A DNA stretch of 64,000 bases from JAQUQI01 sp041650035 (GCA_041650035.1 JBAZLY010000002.1:1-64000), one strand, 5' to 3'. Shown: positions 16,786-26,156, counted from the stretch's first letter. The notes: generated by a model from the letters alone, not told the origin. Made by a program: numbers and translations.

Positions 16786-17424
16786 ATGAGAAACAATAAC
16801 AGGGCCGGGCTTATCGTAAAAAAACTAAAAGCCTTCCTTCCGGAAAACAAAACATCGCTAAACTATCGCGACCCGTTTGAACTTTTGACCGCCACCATCT
16901 TATCGGCGCAATCAACTGACCAAACCGCCAACAGGGTTTGCGTTGATATATTCAAGAAATATAAAGGTATAACGGGGATCGCGGAAGCAAATTTACGCGA
17001 ATTCCAGAAGGACATATATCCATCGGGATTTTACAGGTTAAAGGCGCGTAATATAATAGCGGCGGCAAATATAATACTAAAAAGATTCAAGGGCCGCGTG
17101 CCCCGGGGCATGGATGAACTCCTTAGTCTGCCCGGGGTTGGACGCAAGACTGCCAATATCATCCTCTCAAGCGTGTTTAAGACCTCTGAAGGCATCGCGG
17201 TTGACACACATGTAACGAGAGTATCGCGCCGTTTGGGGCTAAGCTCTAACACGGACCCCGCAAAAATAGAACAAGACCTTATGCGGGCTGTGCCGCGCGA
17301 ATACTGGCTTGAGTTTAATTACCTGCTGGTAAATTTCGGGCGCGCGGTCTGCAGGGCAAGGCATCCCCTGTGCGGTATATGTCCCATAAGAGAGCTATGC
17401 CGGTTTGCGGAAAGATATCCATGA
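16786..17424 (+). CDS. nth: Endonuclease III, DNA glycosylase/AP lyase
   Basis: The 212-residue base-excision-repair enzyme removes oxidised pyrimidines and cuts the abasic site. It has the N-terminal 'LLTATILSAQSTDQ' helix and the helix-hairpin-helix 'LPGVGRKTANIIL' with the catalytic Lys. The catalytic Asp lies in 'VDTHVTRVSRRLGL'. A C-terminal 4Fe-4S loop has Cys spaced C-x6-C-x2-C-x5-C ('CRARHPLCGICPIRELC'). All key residues are present. Its stop overlaps the next start (ATGA). Confidence 0.97.
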   Translation: MRNNNRAGLIVKKLKAFLPENKTSLNYRDPFELLTATILSAQSTDQTANRVCVDIFKKYKGITGIAEANLREFQKDIYPSGFYRLKARNIIAAANIILKRFKGRVPRGMDELLSLPGVGRKTANIILSSVFKTSEGIAVDTHVTRVSRRLGLSSNTDPAKIEQDLMRAVPREYWLEFNYLLVNFGRAVCRARHPLCGICPIRELCRFAERYP

Positions 17425-18290
17425 AACATCAGGCGATGTTTTTTAAAAAATACAATAATTACGTCCAATGTTATCTTTGCGCGCATAACTGCAGGATAAT
17501 ACCGGGGGGTTTCGGCATTTGCAAAGTAAGAAAAAATATTGACGGTGAACTTTTTACCTTTGCTTATGGCATGGCGGCGGCCGCGCATGTAGACCCCATT
17601 GAAAAAAAACCACTGTATCACTTCCTGCCCAAGACAAAGACATTTTCAATCGCCGCGGCGGGCTGTAATTTCAGATGCAGATTTTGCCAGAATTGGCAGA
17701 TATCACAGCAAACCGCGGAAAACGGCGGCACATCTTCAAGGCTTATGCCTGATGACATAGTTCAGGCGGCCATTAGGTCGGGGTGCGCTTCTATTTCATA
17801 CACCTACACCGAACCTACGGTATTCTTTGAATATTCATATGACACAGCCAGGCTCGCCAGACAAAAGGGCTTGCGCAATGTATATGTCACCAACGGATAT
17901 ATGGGTAAAGAGGCCCTGGATACCATAGGCCCATATCTCGATGCCGCTAACATAGACCTGAAATCCTTTAATGACGGCTTTTATCGGGACATTTGCAAGG
18001 GGCGGCTTAAGCCTGTACTTAAGACCATAGAGCGTATGTGGTCTAAAGGTATATGGATAGAGATAACGACCCTTCTTATCGCCGGGGAGAACGATTCTTC
18101 CGGCGAGTTGCGAGATATTGCCCGTTTTATCGCGGACATTGATAAGAATATACCCTGGCATATAAGCAGGTTCCACCCTGACCATAAAATGCTTAACGCT
18201 GATATCACGCCTATGGCGCTTATGGAAAAGGCCGGAGAGATAGGCGCCGGCGCAGGCCTTAAAAATGTTTATCTTGGAAACATTAAATAA
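17421..18290 (+). CDS. amrS: Radical SAM enzyme, AmrS (AmmeMemoRadiSam) type
   Basis: The 289-residue radical SAM protein has its cluster motif C-x3-C-x2-C at residues 82-89 ('AAGCNFRCRFCQNWQIS'). N-terminal Cys pairs occur in 'QCYLCAHNCRI' and 'GICKVR'. Further blocks are 'SYTYTEPTVFFEYSYD' and 'ANIDLKSFNDGFY', and 'PWHISRFHPDHKM' follows. This matches AmrS, related to pyruvate-formate-lyase activases. The usual AMMECR1 and MEMO partners are not in the window. The start at 17421 overlaps nth by four bases; the upstream ATG at 17370 lies inside nth. The substrate is unknown. Confidence 0.9.
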   Translation: MKHQAMFFKKYNNYVQCYLCAHNCRIIPGGFGICKVRKNIDGELFTFAYGMAAAAHVDPIEKKPLYHFLPKTKTFSIAAAGCNFRCRFCQNWQISQQTAENGGTSSRLMPDDIVQAAIRSGCASISYTYTEPTVFFEYSYDTARLARQKGLRNVYVTNGYMGKEALDTIGPYLDAANIDLKSFNDGFYRDICKGRLKPVLKTIERMWSKGIWIEITTLLIAGENDSSGELRDIARFIADIDKNIPWHISRFHPDHKMLNADITPMALMEKAGEIGAGAGLKNVYLGNIK

Positions 18291-18358
18291 GGGCGTTGGT
18301 CATTTAGCCCCTTAATGCGGGGATCTTTCAAACCTGCTGACAAGCCCTTTAATTAGAG

Positions 18359-18386
18359 TTGACAAAACCCTGATTTTCTATAGAAT
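18359..18386 (+). promoter_or_regulatory. Sigma70-type promoter
   Basis: TTGACA (18359-18364) and TAGAAT (18381-18386) are separated by 16 bases, in a 126-base gap after amrS. The expected start point is near 18393, about 24 bases before ATG 18417. It would head the run of short, tightly packed genes to about 21068. Confidence 0.6.
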
Positions 18387-18416
18387 ATAGTATCACGTTT
18401 AAACACGGGATCACGC

Positions 18417-18956
18417 ATGGATATGATGGACAAATGGGAAAAGGCCCTCAAGCAGACAGAGATCATCAGGCCCAGGATCCAGCCGCTTCTTACATTCGCG
18501 GCCACCGAGATGCCTTATATATTCCTGGCCGAATCATCTGTCAATATAGGGGATACTGTCGTAAGAAAAGGCAAGGTCTACGCCGAAAAACCTTCTATTA
18601 TACTGCCGGGGGATATGCCTTATTTTGAAGGTTTCAGATTTGAGGAAGAAATGGATACCACAGAATCTATGGTCACAAATTTCCTCTTCATCAGAGGCAT
18701 ACGCTTTCCCTCATATAGATACAATAATATGGCCCAATCCCTTGATGTTATGGAAGCAAGCCTCAAGAGGGCTGAAGACAAATTCAGGGGGGCATTACAG
18801 AAAAAAGAGGACGTGCATACAGGGCTTATCATGGGCCCTGAAGACTGCTGGCAGTTTTCTGTCCTTATTTATATATGCAGTATGGCCGCCCGGTCAGCGG
18901 ACAGGGATATCAGGAATATCCTGGACGAGATTGACAGAAAAAGAAGGTCATCATAG
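18417..18956 (+). CDS. Conserved-looking hypothetical protein
   Basis: The 179-residue soluble product has no signal peptide or motif that I recognise. It contains a strand-rich middle ('NIGDTVVRKGKVYAEKPSII', 'MPYFEGFRFEEEMD') and two helical stretches ('LDVMEASLKRAEDKFRGALQ', 'SADRDIRNILDEIDRK'). A good promoter precedes it, and it lies eight bases before a nitroreductase gene, so it is very likely real. Function unknown. Confidence 0.65.
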   Translation: MDMMDKWEKALKQTEIIRPRIQPLLTFAATEMPYIFLAESSVNIGDTVVRKGKVYAEKPSIILPGDMPYFEGFRFEEEMDTTESMVTNFLFIRGIRFPSYRYNNMAQSLDVMEASLKRAEDKFRGALQKKEDVHTGLIMGPEDCWQFSVLIYICSMAARSADRDIRNILDEIDRKRRSS

Positions 18957-18964
18957 GAGGCCTT

Positions 18965-19462
18965 ATGCAGACGTTTCAAGCGATAAAGAAAAGGAAAAGC
19001 GTCAGGGAATACGGAAAAAAGCCCCTCTCCCGCAGGCTCTTGACAAGGCTTATCGACGCGGCCAGACTTGCCCCGACCGCCAGAGGTGTGGAGCCGTGGG
19101 ATTTTGTGGTCATCCAAAAACAAAAAACACTCGATGAGATCTCCCGCCTTGCGCCAAATGGGGTATTTATCAAAAACGCGCGCGCCGCTATCGCCGTATT
19201 ATCACAAGATACAAAATATTATATTGAGGACTGTTCCGCAGCCACAGAGAACATATTGCTTATGGCAGCCGACGCCGGCATAGGCGCCTGCTGGATAGCA
19301 GGCGATAAAAAAGACTACGCCCGCGATACCGCGCGGCTTTTGAACTGCCCTAAGGACCACAGACTGGTAAGTATTATAGCGCTTGGTTTCCCTTCTAAGA
19401 AAGCCTCCGGCGGAAAAAAGAAAAGGCCGCTTAATGATGTCATCCATTGGGAGTCGTTCTGA
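18965..19462 (+). CDS. Nitroreductase-family FMN oxidoreductase
   Basis: The 165-residue compact nitroreductase shows the N-terminal FMN-binding pattern 'IKKRKSVREYGKKPLSRRLL' and 'IDAARLAPTARGVEPWDFVV', plus 'AAIAVLSQDTKYYIEDCSAA' and 'ENILLMAADAGIGACWIAG'. 'VSIIALGFPSKK' closes it. It should bind FMN and use NAD(P)H to reduce nitro, quinone or similar compounds. The real substrate is unknown. The stop codon overlaps the following start (TGATG). Confidence 0.88.
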   Translation: MQTFQAIKKRKSVREYGKKPLSRRLLTRLIDAARLAPTARGVEPWDFVVIQKQKTLDEISRLAPNGVFIKNARAAIAVLSQDTKYYIEDCSAATENILLMAADAGIGACWIAGDKKDYARDTARLLNCPKDHRLVSIIALGFPSKKASGGKKKRPLNDVIHWESF

Positions 19463-19737
19463 TGGAGACGGATGATTACGCCGCGTATCTGGCACTGAAA
19501 GAACAAGCATATGAATCATTGTGCCTTAGGTGCGGCAAATGCTGCGGGACAGCGGATGACCCGTGCGTGCATCTTGAAAAAACCAACAAGAATTTATACA
19601 CTTGCAGGATATACGCAAACAGGCTCGGCAGGCATAAAACCATTTCAGGGAAAAACTTCACGTGCGTGCCTATCAAGGAACTTATAAAAAAAGACGCTCT
19701 GCCATATGACTGCGCGTATTCAAGGAGAAGGCAATGA
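19462..19737 (+). CDS. YkgJ-family cysteine-cluster protein
   Basis: The 91-residue protein has 'CLRCGKCCG' (C-x2-C-x2-CC) near residue 23, then 'CVHLEKTNKNLYTCRIYANR' and 'FTCVPIKELI'. This is the CxxCxxCC pattern of YkgJ/UPF0153 proteins, thought to bind a metal or an iron-sulfur cluster. The start is placed at the TGATG overlap rather than at the in-frame codon at 19447, which lies inside the nitroreductase gene. A second family member lies at 39828. Confidence 0.8.
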   Translation: METDDYAAYLALKEQAYESLCLRCGKCCGTADDPCVHLEKTNKNLYTCRIYANRLGRHKTISGKNFTCVPIKELIKKDALPYDCAYSRRRQ

Positions 19738-20018
19738 GCTTATTGGCAATAATATCATTGATCGCCGGCATAGCGCTTCCTTTTTGGAACATACCGCTTA
19801 TCGCGCGCATTATCAAAAGAAGGTCCGCCGAAGATATAAGCCTGCTATGGGGTATAGGGGTATGGACCTCATTATTGTTCATGCTCCCGCACGGGCTTAT
19901 CACGGATGAGATAGTCCTGCGCTGTTTTACCATATCAAATTTCTTGTTGTTTACCATAACATTTATTATCGTGCTAATATATCATAAGCCGCGCGGGAAA
20001 GACAAAGACAATGGTTAA
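19734..20018 (+). CDS. SemiSWEET/PQ-loop-like three-helix membrane protein
   Basis: The 94-residue product has three predicted membrane helices (about 3-23, 37-54, 63-85). The loop 'FWNIPLIARIIKRRSAEDIS' matches the PQ-loop region of SemiSWEET sugar transporters, with Leu in place of the Gln of the PQ pair. Such proteins work as dimers that move sugars across the inner membrane. Transport is inferred. It overlaps both neighbouring genes by a few bases. Confidence 0.7.
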   Translation: MSLLAIISLIAGIALPFWNIPLIARIIKRRSAEDISLLWGIGVWTSLLFMLPHGLITDEIVLRCFTISNFLLFTITFIIVLIYHKPRGKDKDNG

Positions 20019-20460
20019 ATTGATATTATTATCCGCTGCCCTAATAGGTTTATATCCCGTTGAAGCGTCCGCCGAGACCTCGGGCTCACAGGAGACATGG
20101 GAATCCATGCTTACAGGGATAAGGCGCTACAGCTCCGACAGAAAGCTTAATGAACAATTTGAACAATTGCTTAAAAATCATCCCGTGGCAACGGTAAACG
20201 GCAGGGTCCATACGGGAGACGGGCTCTATATGGATATGGATGTGGCCGTGTATAACTCCCCGGGCGGATCAAAGATGACACAACTTGCCCCTGATACAAT
20301 TGTCATCTTAAGCGGCCAATCACGCGAATATGAAGGCAATACATGGAAAGAGGTGCAATTTTTATACGTATCCCGGTATACAGAGATGGCTGTGGGGATA
20401 GAAAAGGCATGGATATTGGAATCCTGCCTGAAGCATAATACCGAAGAGGCCTCCCGATGA
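20011..20460 (+). CDS. Secreted SH3-like domain protein
   Basis: The 149-residue product has a signal peptide (to about 'ASA', residue 20). The C-terminal 80 residues look like a bacterial SH3 fold: 'DVAVYNSPGGSKMTQLAPD', 'ILSGQSREYEGNTWKEVQF', 'AWILESCLKH'. Such domains bind cell-wall or peptide ligands outside the membrane. The assignment rests on pattern only. It overlaps maf by four bases. Confidence 0.6.
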   Translation: MVKLILLSAALIGLYPVEASAETSGSQETWESMLTGIRRYSSDRKLNEQFEQLLKNHPVATVNGRVHTGDGLYMDMDVAVYNSPGGSKMTQLAPDTIVILSGQSREYEGNTWKEVQFLYVSRYTEMAVGIEKAWILESCLKHNTEEASR

Positions 20461-21068
20461 AAGCTGTAATACTGGCATCGGGCTCAAAGAAACGCTCTCA
20501 AATACTGTCCTCGTGCGGGATAAGGCATAAGGTCTATATCACCAATGCCGAAGAGGCGCATCTTCAAAATCGTTCGGCCCGGTGGAACGTGATGGAAAAC
20601 GCCGGAAGAAAGGCCCTTGCCTGCGCGAAGATATACAAAAATAATATCATTATTGCCGCCGATACTCTTGTAGTGCTCGATAAAAAACTTATCGGCAAAC
20701 CGAAAAACAAAGACGAGGCAAAGAAACTTTTCTATAGTTTCAGCGGCAGGAAACTGACCGTCTGCACAGGGCTCTGCGTTATGGACACGGCCGCGGCCAA
20801 AAAGGTATGCGGGGCCGAGACAAGTTATCTCTATGCCCGCCGCCTTCTCCGGCATGAGTTTGGAAGGTATTTCGAATCCTTAAAGCCTTATGATAAGGCG
20901 GGGGGCTTCTCCATAGAAGGGATAGGGTCATTTCTCTATGATGATATCCGCGGTTCGTATTTTAATATATTAGGCCTTCCCATGGGCTGCCTTAAAGACC
21001 TCTTCAATAAGGCTGGGCTCGAGATACTTGATATCTGCAACGCGGCCGCGGAAAGGCCCAGCCTATAA
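20457..21068 (+). CDS. maf: Maf-like nucleoside triphosphate pyrophosphatase
   Basis: The 203-residue product matches Maf/YhdE/YceF proteins, which hydrolyse non-canonical or modified nucleoside triphosphates. Seen: 'VILASGSKKRSQIL' (phosphate-binding loop), 'IIAADTLVVLDKKLIGKPKN' with the catalytic Asp, 'FSGRKLTVCTGLCVMD', and 'KPYDKAGGFSIEG' (usually YDKAGAYxIQG). The C-terminal part is 'GSYFNILGLPM'. All the family blocks are present. Confidence 0.92.
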   Translation: MKAVILASGSKKRSQILSSCGIRHKVYITNAEEAHLQNRSARWNVMENAGRKALACAKIYKNNIIIAADTLVVLDKKLIGKPKNKDEAKKLFYSFSGRKLTVCTGLCVMDTAAAKKVCGAETSYLYARRLLRHEFGRYFESLKPYDKAGGFSIEGIGSFLYDDIRGSYFNILGLPMGCLKDLFNKAGLEILDICNAAAERPSL

Positions 21069-21180
21069 CCAGGCATAACCTCTGCCCCGTGCCGCGGTAT
21101 TATAAAAAAATTCCCTAATCGGCTGATTTGACTTTATTATCCGCCGGTTTTTTTATATAATAATTCCGGAGGTAACATTC

Positions 21181-22326
21181 ATGACCGGCGGGAAAAAACC
21201 TAAATTACTTATGCTCTATGCCTCGGCAGGGGCCGGGCATATGCAGGCGGCAAAGGCGCTAAAGGCCGTCTGCCTCGAAAACGGTTATGCCGACGCGGAG
21301 GCCATAGATATCCTTGATTATACGCCATCCTACTTTAAGCAACTCTATAAAGGCAGTTATCTTCAGATTGTAAAGAGAATACCCGAATTATGGGGATATC
21401 TTTATGACCGTTCCTATAAATTCAAAAAACCCACTATCACAACCCGTCTGCACCACGCCGTAGGCAATATGCATCTTGCTCCACTGTTAAAATATGTTAA
21501 AGAGTTTCGGCCTGACGCTATCGTATTCACGCATTTCCTGGGATGGGACGCCCTTGGCAGTTTAAAAAGCCTGAAGCTTTTTAATATACCGTTTTTCTGT
21601 GTGGTAACCGATTTCGCCGTGCACGCCCTCTGGATTAATAAATATGTTAACAAATATTACGTGGCAAGCGAGGGTGAAAAGAGGGTGCTCAAACTGCATA
21701 ATATCAAAGAGAGCGATATATTGATAACAGGCATACCCGTCAATCCTGTATTTGCCGCGGATTTTGATAAGGCGGCCCTGCGTGAAAAATTAGGCATCGA
21801 GCAGCTCGCGCCCTGCGTCCTTATGATAAGCGGCAGGTATAATCTCCAGGGTTATGAACAACTCCTGGAATCATTTAAAGACGTGGAGAATTATTGCCAT
21901 ATAATAGTCCTCGCGGGCAAGAATAAATTGCTTGAGATAAAGATGAAACAAATTACCAAGGGCTTAAAGAACAAAAAGGTCTCCATATACGGGGTCGTGG
22001 ATAATATGCATGAGCTCATGGCGGCCTGCGATATCGTAATATCGAAACCGGGCGGGCTTACCACATCCGAGGTTTTGGCAAGTAAGACATTGATGGCTGT
22101 CATAGACCCTATACCGGGACAGGAACAAAGAAACTCCGACTATCTTTTGGAATCAGGCGTGGCCATAAGGATACACGATATGGAGACAGGCGGCAGGAAG
22201 ATAGCCGATCTTCTCGCCAGCAAAAGGAGACTGGCTATAATGCGCAGGCATTTAAGGTATGTCTCAAGACCGCGGGCGGCCTATGATATCGTTAAGGATA
22301 TCACCGCGGAGCTAGGCCGTTTATGA
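21181..22326 (+). CDS. Glycolipid glycosyltransferase, UgtP/MGDG-synthase type
   Basis: The 381-residue GT28-family enzyme has an N-terminal MGDG-synthase domain ('ASAGAGHMQAAKAL', 'AIDILDYTPSYFKQLY') and a C-terminal nucleotide-sugar domain ('ITGIPVNPVF', 'VLMISGRYNLQGYEQLL', 'CDIVISKPGGLTTSEVLA', 'IPGQEQRNSDYL'). Members add glucose or galactose to diacylglycerol at the inner face of the membrane. GGAGG precedes the start. The following AsmA-like gene overlaps it by four bases, so the two may act together in envelope lipid handling. Confidence 0.88.
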   Translation: MTGGKKPKLLMLYASAGAGHMQAAKALKAVCLENGYADAEAIDILDYTPSYFKQLYKGSYLQIVKRIPELWGYLYDRSYKFKKPTITTRLHHAVGNMHLAPLLKYVKEFRPDAIVFTHFLGWDALGSLKSLKLFNIPFFCVVTDFAVHALWINKYVNKYYVASEGEKRVLKLHNIKESDILITGIPVNPVFAADFDKAALREKLGIEQLAPCVLMISGRYNLQGYEQLLESFKDVENYCHIIVLAGKNKLLEIKMKQITKGLKNKKVSIYGVVDNMHELMAACDIVISKPGGLTTSEVLASKTLMAVIDPIPGQEQRNSDYLLESGVAIRIHDMETGGRKIADLLASKRRLAIMRRHLRYVSRPRAAYDIVKDITAELGRL

Positions 22327-23543
22327 AAACCTTTTTGGTGATATGCGCGATAATCATGGCCTGCGCCGTATCCGCGGGTATCTATATTTACGCCAACAGG
22401 CAGGAACTGCTTAACGCCAATATAGATAAAATAATTCGCGCGGGCATACCTGATTATATCCGGATGCAGGAACTAAAGCTTGACATGCCGTCACGGTCAA
22501 TAACGGTTAAAGGAATTGGCATAGCAAACCCGCCGGGGTTTAAGAGGGCTGATTTTATCGAGATAGACAGCGTCAGCTCATCATATGAACAAATAAGCAA
22601 CTGGAATATACTTCGCGGGGTAAGGCTTAAAGGCATCAAGGTCTCCGGGGCGAGGTTTTTTCTTGAAAGGAATAAGTTTGGCCTGGTCAACGCGATGAAG
22701 ATGGACTCTGTTATCGGCGCCAAAGATGCCCGGGTTAGCGGCGGTATATGGTCAAGGGTGATCGCCCGCGCAGCGGGCCTTTTTATACCCAGGATCGATT
22801 TAGATAATATCCTGCGCGTAAAACCTGTATTTGACATAAGCAATGGCGCCATTATATTTGATGACTATTTTATCGGCAACCAGTATCTGCGGACAAGCAT
22901 AGATATGATAAACGGGAAAGCTGACGCGGATTTTAAACGCGGATACCGTGGCATAAATTTCCTGACATTCGACGGCAGGGGCATCGTGAATAACACGCCG
23001 GGTCAGGGTTTATCATTGTCAGCAAGGTATGACTTCTCCAAAGACCGAATAATATTGGACAACACCATAGATATCAATAATACCGACATACCACCCTTCA
23101 AGCCATACTACGACAGGTTTTCTCCGTTCATATTCCATTCCGGCAAAGTAAGCGGCAGGCTTATTATCAATATCGACAACGGCCGTATAGATTCTTCGAA
23201 CAAACTGTTATTTTCAGCTCTTGAGTTGGAGGCCAAAAAAGACCATAGCTTCAACAAGTTTTGGCCGTCAGGCGTGGGTGACCTTTATAATTATTTTTCT
23301 TCCGAAAGAGGGGATATTCTGTTTGATTTTAATGTAAAGGGGCCTGTTAACGAGCCCAAATTTTACCCCGGACCAAAGACAAAACAGGCCCTGACATATA
23401 TGGTCATAGATAAGATCGCGGGCGCTATCTTGGGAGCGGGTAAAGATAGCGCGGATGCCTCCGGAAAGAGCGCTGAAGAGACGGGGGCCGGAGAAGATAA
23501 ACCCGCGTTAAGCCGTGTAATCGACATAATAAAGGGCCTTTAA
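22323..23543 (+). CDS. AsmA/DUF748-like envelope protein
   Basis: The 406-residue protein has an N-terminal membrane helix (about 3-25). A long strand-rich region typical of the AsmA/DUF748 group follows: 'DMPSRSITVKGIGIANPPGF', 'EIDSVSSSYEQI', 'SGKVSGRLIINIDNGRIDSS', 'GDILFDFNVKGPVNEPKFYP'. Such proteins form periplasmic bridges or regulate lipid and outer-membrane transport. It is coupled by a 4-base overlap to the glycolipid glycosyltransferase, which supports a lipid-related role. The C-terminal end is low-complexity and acidic. Confidence 0.78.
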   Translation: MKTFLVICAIIMACAVSAGIYIYANRQELLNANIDKIIRAGIPDYIRMQELKLDMPSRSITVKGIGIANPPGFKRADFIEIDSVSSSYEQISNWNILRGVRLKGIKVSGARFFLERNKFGLVNAMKMDSVIGAKDARVSGGIWSRVIARAAGLFIPRIDLDNILRVKPVFDISNGAIIFDDYFIGNQYLRTSIDMINGKADADFKRGYRGINFLTFDGRGIVNNTPGQGLSLSARYDFSKDRIILDNTIDINNTDIPPFKPYYDRFSPFIFHSGKVSGRLIINIDNGRIDSSNKLLFSALELEAKKDHSFNKFWPSGVGDLYNYFSSERGDILFDFNVKGPVNEPKFYPGPKTKQALTYMVIDKIAGAILGAGKDSADASGKSAEETGAGEDKPALSRVIDIIKGL

Positions 23544-23590
23544 CCTCTTGCAGACGATAAGAGCGATCACCTAATCAAGGAGACGTTAAT

Positions 23591-24808
23591 ATGAATCCGG
23601 TATTGGTAATCGGGATTATCGTTGTTGTGGGTTTTATTTTTGGCGAGTTAGCCCAAAAGGCGGGTCTTCCAAGGGTCACGGGTTTTATATTAGCGGGCAT
23701 ATTTCTAAACCCGGATGTAATGACGTTTATGCCCCACGCAGCTGCAAAGGCGGCCAATCTTATCATAAATCTCGCTTTGTGTTTTATAACATTTTCTATC
23801 GGCGGGACACTCTCTCTGGCAAACCTTAAAAAACTCGGCAAGGGCATACTTTGGATAACAATACTGGAGGCGCAGTTCGCTTTTCTTTTCGTCACATTCG
23901 GCTTCCTGGCACTGATACACCTATTTTTAAAAGGCCCCGGTATAGGCTGGTTCAACACATATATACCTTTTAGTATATTGATAGGCTGTATCGCGTCACC
24001 GACCGACCCCACGCCCGCGCTTGCCATAACGCATGAATATAATGCCAAAGGCGATGTCACATCAACCATACTCGGGGTCTCTGCCCTGGATGACGCGGCA
24101 GGCATTATGAATTTCTGCATAGCTATGGTCATAGCGGCAACCTTCGCGATGCACACGAATTTCAGCCTTTACCAATCAATAGCAGTGCCTGCCGGCATTA
24201 TCGCGGGCTCCGTGGGATTCGGTATAGTCTTCGGGCTCTGCCTGAATGCCATGTCGGTATTCCTTGATAAAAAATCGGACGGCGCGCTTATCGCCGCGCT
24301 CTTAGGGATTTTAACACTGTGTTTCGGCGTCACCGAATCGTTGAAATTTGACGCCCTGCTGGCGACAATGGTCATGGGTATCGTCGCGGTAAACCTTAAC
24401 CCGATACAACAAAGGATATTCAGCGTCCTGGAACAGAGCACGGAAGAGCTTATATTTCTTATGTTTTTTGTCGTCAGCGGCATGCAGTTAAACTTTTCAG
24501 TAATACCGACCGCTCTGGTTTTGATAGTATTTTTTGTCGCCTTCAGGATATTAGGAAAATACGCCGGCACACTGTGCGGTGCCATAGCCGCCGGGACATC
24601 TGACAACGTGAAAAAATACACGCCGGCCGGATTGATACCATACGGAGGCATTGTTGTAGGCCTCGGGCTTTTAATGAAACAGGAGCCGGCCTTTGCCGGT
24701 TTCGCGGACATCATAATAGCCGTGGTGATAGGGGGCACCATACTATCGGAGATAATCGGTTCAATCTTTGTCAAGTTATCGCTTAAAGCGGCGGGGGAGA
24801 TATCCTGA
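23591..24808 (+). CDS. Cation:proton antiporter (CPA2/Kef-NapA type)
   Basis: The 405-residue protein has about 12 membrane helices. It begins with 'FGELAQKAGLPRVTGFILAG', and 'FSIGGTLSLANLKKLGK' follows. The core block is 'IGCIASPTDPTPALAITHE', then 'LGVSALDDAAGIMNFC', where the DD pair matches the ion-binding Asp residues of CPA2 antiporters. 'FVVSGMQLNFSVI' and 'GLIPYGGIVVGLGLL' lie near the C-terminal end. It exchanges Na+ or K+ for H+ at the inner membrane; no regulatory TrkA domain is fused. Confidence 0.88.
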   Translation: MNPVLVIGIIVVVGFIFGELAQKAGLPRVTGFILAGIFLNPDVMTFMPHAAAKAANLIINLALCFITFSIGGTLSLANLKKLGKGILWITILEAQFAFLFVTFGFLALIHLFLKGPGIGWFNTYIPFSILIGCIASPTDPTPALAITHEYNAKGDVTSTILGVSALDDAAGIMNFCIAMVIAATFAMHTNFSLYQSIAVPAGIIAGSVGFGIVFGLCLNAMSVFLDKKSDGALIAALLGILTLCFGVTESLKFDALLATMVMGIVAVNLNPIQQRIFSVLEQSTEELIFLMFFVVSGMQLNFSVIPTALVLIVFFVAFRILGKYAGTLCGAIAAGTSDNVKKYTPAGLIPYGGIVVGLGLLMKQEPAFAGFADIIIAVVIGGTILSEIIGSIFVKLSLKAAGEIS

Positions 24809-24810
24809 CA

Positions 24811-25980
24811 ATGGACAACTTCAAATACCACTCTCCTACAACGGTATATTTTGGAAAAGGCCAGATCGAATCGCTTTCGCGCGAGATCATGGACAAAGGC
24901 TTCAAAAATATACTCATTGTAACCGGCATGTCAAGCGCGAAAAAACACTCCGTATTCGATGAGGCCGTCTCACGGATAAAGGAGGCCGGCGCGCGCTATT
25001 TTGAGCTTTCAGGCATACAACCCAATCCAAAGATAAAAACGGTCTATGAAGGCATACGGATATGCAGGCGCGATAATATAGACCTTGTCCTCGGTATTGG
25101 CGGAGGCAGTGTGATAGACACCTCAAAGGCAATCGCGGCTGGGGCTGTTTATGACGGTGACTGCTGGGATTTTTTTAAAAAAACGGCTGTGTGCCAAAAA
25201 TCACTTCCAATAGGTTGTGTATTGACCCTTGCGGCCACAGGCACAGAGACAAACGGGAACGCTGTCATAACTCATGAGGAACATGTAAAAAAAGCGGCAT
25301 TGTGCGCCAATACACTAAGGCCGGTATTCGCGATATTAGACCCGGTATACACGTTTACAGTTGATGAGTTCAATACCGCCGCGGGCATAGTCGATATCAT
25401 GACCCATGTCTTTGAACAGTATTTCAGCCATACACAAGCCTGTGATATCCAGGACAGGCTCTCCGAAGGCATACTCAATGTATGCGTAAAATACGCCCCC
25501 ATCGTCCTGCGAGAACCGCAAAATTACGATGTTAGGGCGAATATCATGTGGGCTGGGACGCTGGCATTAAACGGCCTGCTCGGCGTGGGCCGGCGCGGAG
25601 ATTGGTCTTCTCACGGCATAGGACATGAGATAAGCGCCTTTTACGATATCAGTCACGGGGCGGGGCTTGCCATTATCGTGCCAAACTGGATGAGGCATGT
25701 CCTCAACGAAGAGACGGCCTGCAGATTTGCCGATTACGGCAGGAGCATCTGGTCCGCCAACCCGAGAAACAGCTCATTGGATATAGCTAATTACGCCATC
25801 GACAAGACAAGGGATTTTTTTAATTCTCTCGGTATGCCGTCGGGCTTAAGGCAGATGGGCATAGATGATAGCAGATTTAAGGAAATGGCAGAAGGTGCCG
25901 CCGGCAATGGGGTGCATCTGGGATCATTTATCCCTCTCGATAAAGATGACATACTATCCATACTCATGGCATCATTATAA
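24811..25980 (+). CDS. Iron-containing alcohol dehydrogenase, butanol-dehydrogenase-like
   Basis: The 389-residue group III alcohol dehydrogenase resembles BdhA/YqhD. It begins 'YHSPTTVYFGKGQIESLSRE' and has 'LVLGIGGGSVIDTSKAIAAG' (NAD(P) binding). The metal site shows Asp and His residues in 'AAGIVDIMTHVFEQYF', 'WSSHGIGHEISAFYDISHG' and the downstream His. It reduces aldehydes with NAD(P)H in the cytoplasm. It follows the antiporter by two bases. Substrate not readable. Confidence 0.92.
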   Translation: MDNFKYHSPTTVYFGKGQIESLSREIMDKGFKNILIVTGMSSAKKHSVFDEAVSRIKEAGARYFELSGIQPNPKIKTVYEGIRICRRDNIDLVLGIGGGSVIDTSKAIAAGAVYDGDCWDFFKKTAVCQKSLPIGCVLTLAATGTETNGNAVITHEEHVKKAALCANTLRPVFAILDPVYTFTVDEFNTAAGIVDIMTHVFEQYFSHTQACDIQDRLSEGILNVCVKYAPIVLREPQNYDVRANIMWAGTLALNGLLGVGRRGDWSSHGIGHEISAFYDISHGAGLAIIVPNWMRHVLNEETACRFADYGRSIWSANPRNSSLDIANYAIDKTRDFFNSLGMPSGLRQMGIDDSRFKEMAEGAAGNGVHLGSFIPLDKDDILSILMASL

Positions 25981-26156
25981 AAATATCCGGCATATTTTTT
26001 CACCGCAGGCGCTGAAAATCCTTGACATAATACCGTGGCAGGGATAAACTTGTCAAGTATGAGGGGGTAAAAAGACAATCGGGAAAATTTTGGTTTTCTT
26101 TGCCCGGAACCAAAAGAGGGCTTGTTAAAAAATTTTACAAAAATGGTATTTTTTTA

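Noticed and set aside
21128..21161. Promoter before the glycolipid glycosyltransferase
   Set aside because: TTGACT and TATAAT are 22 bases apart, too far for a normal sigma70 promoter.
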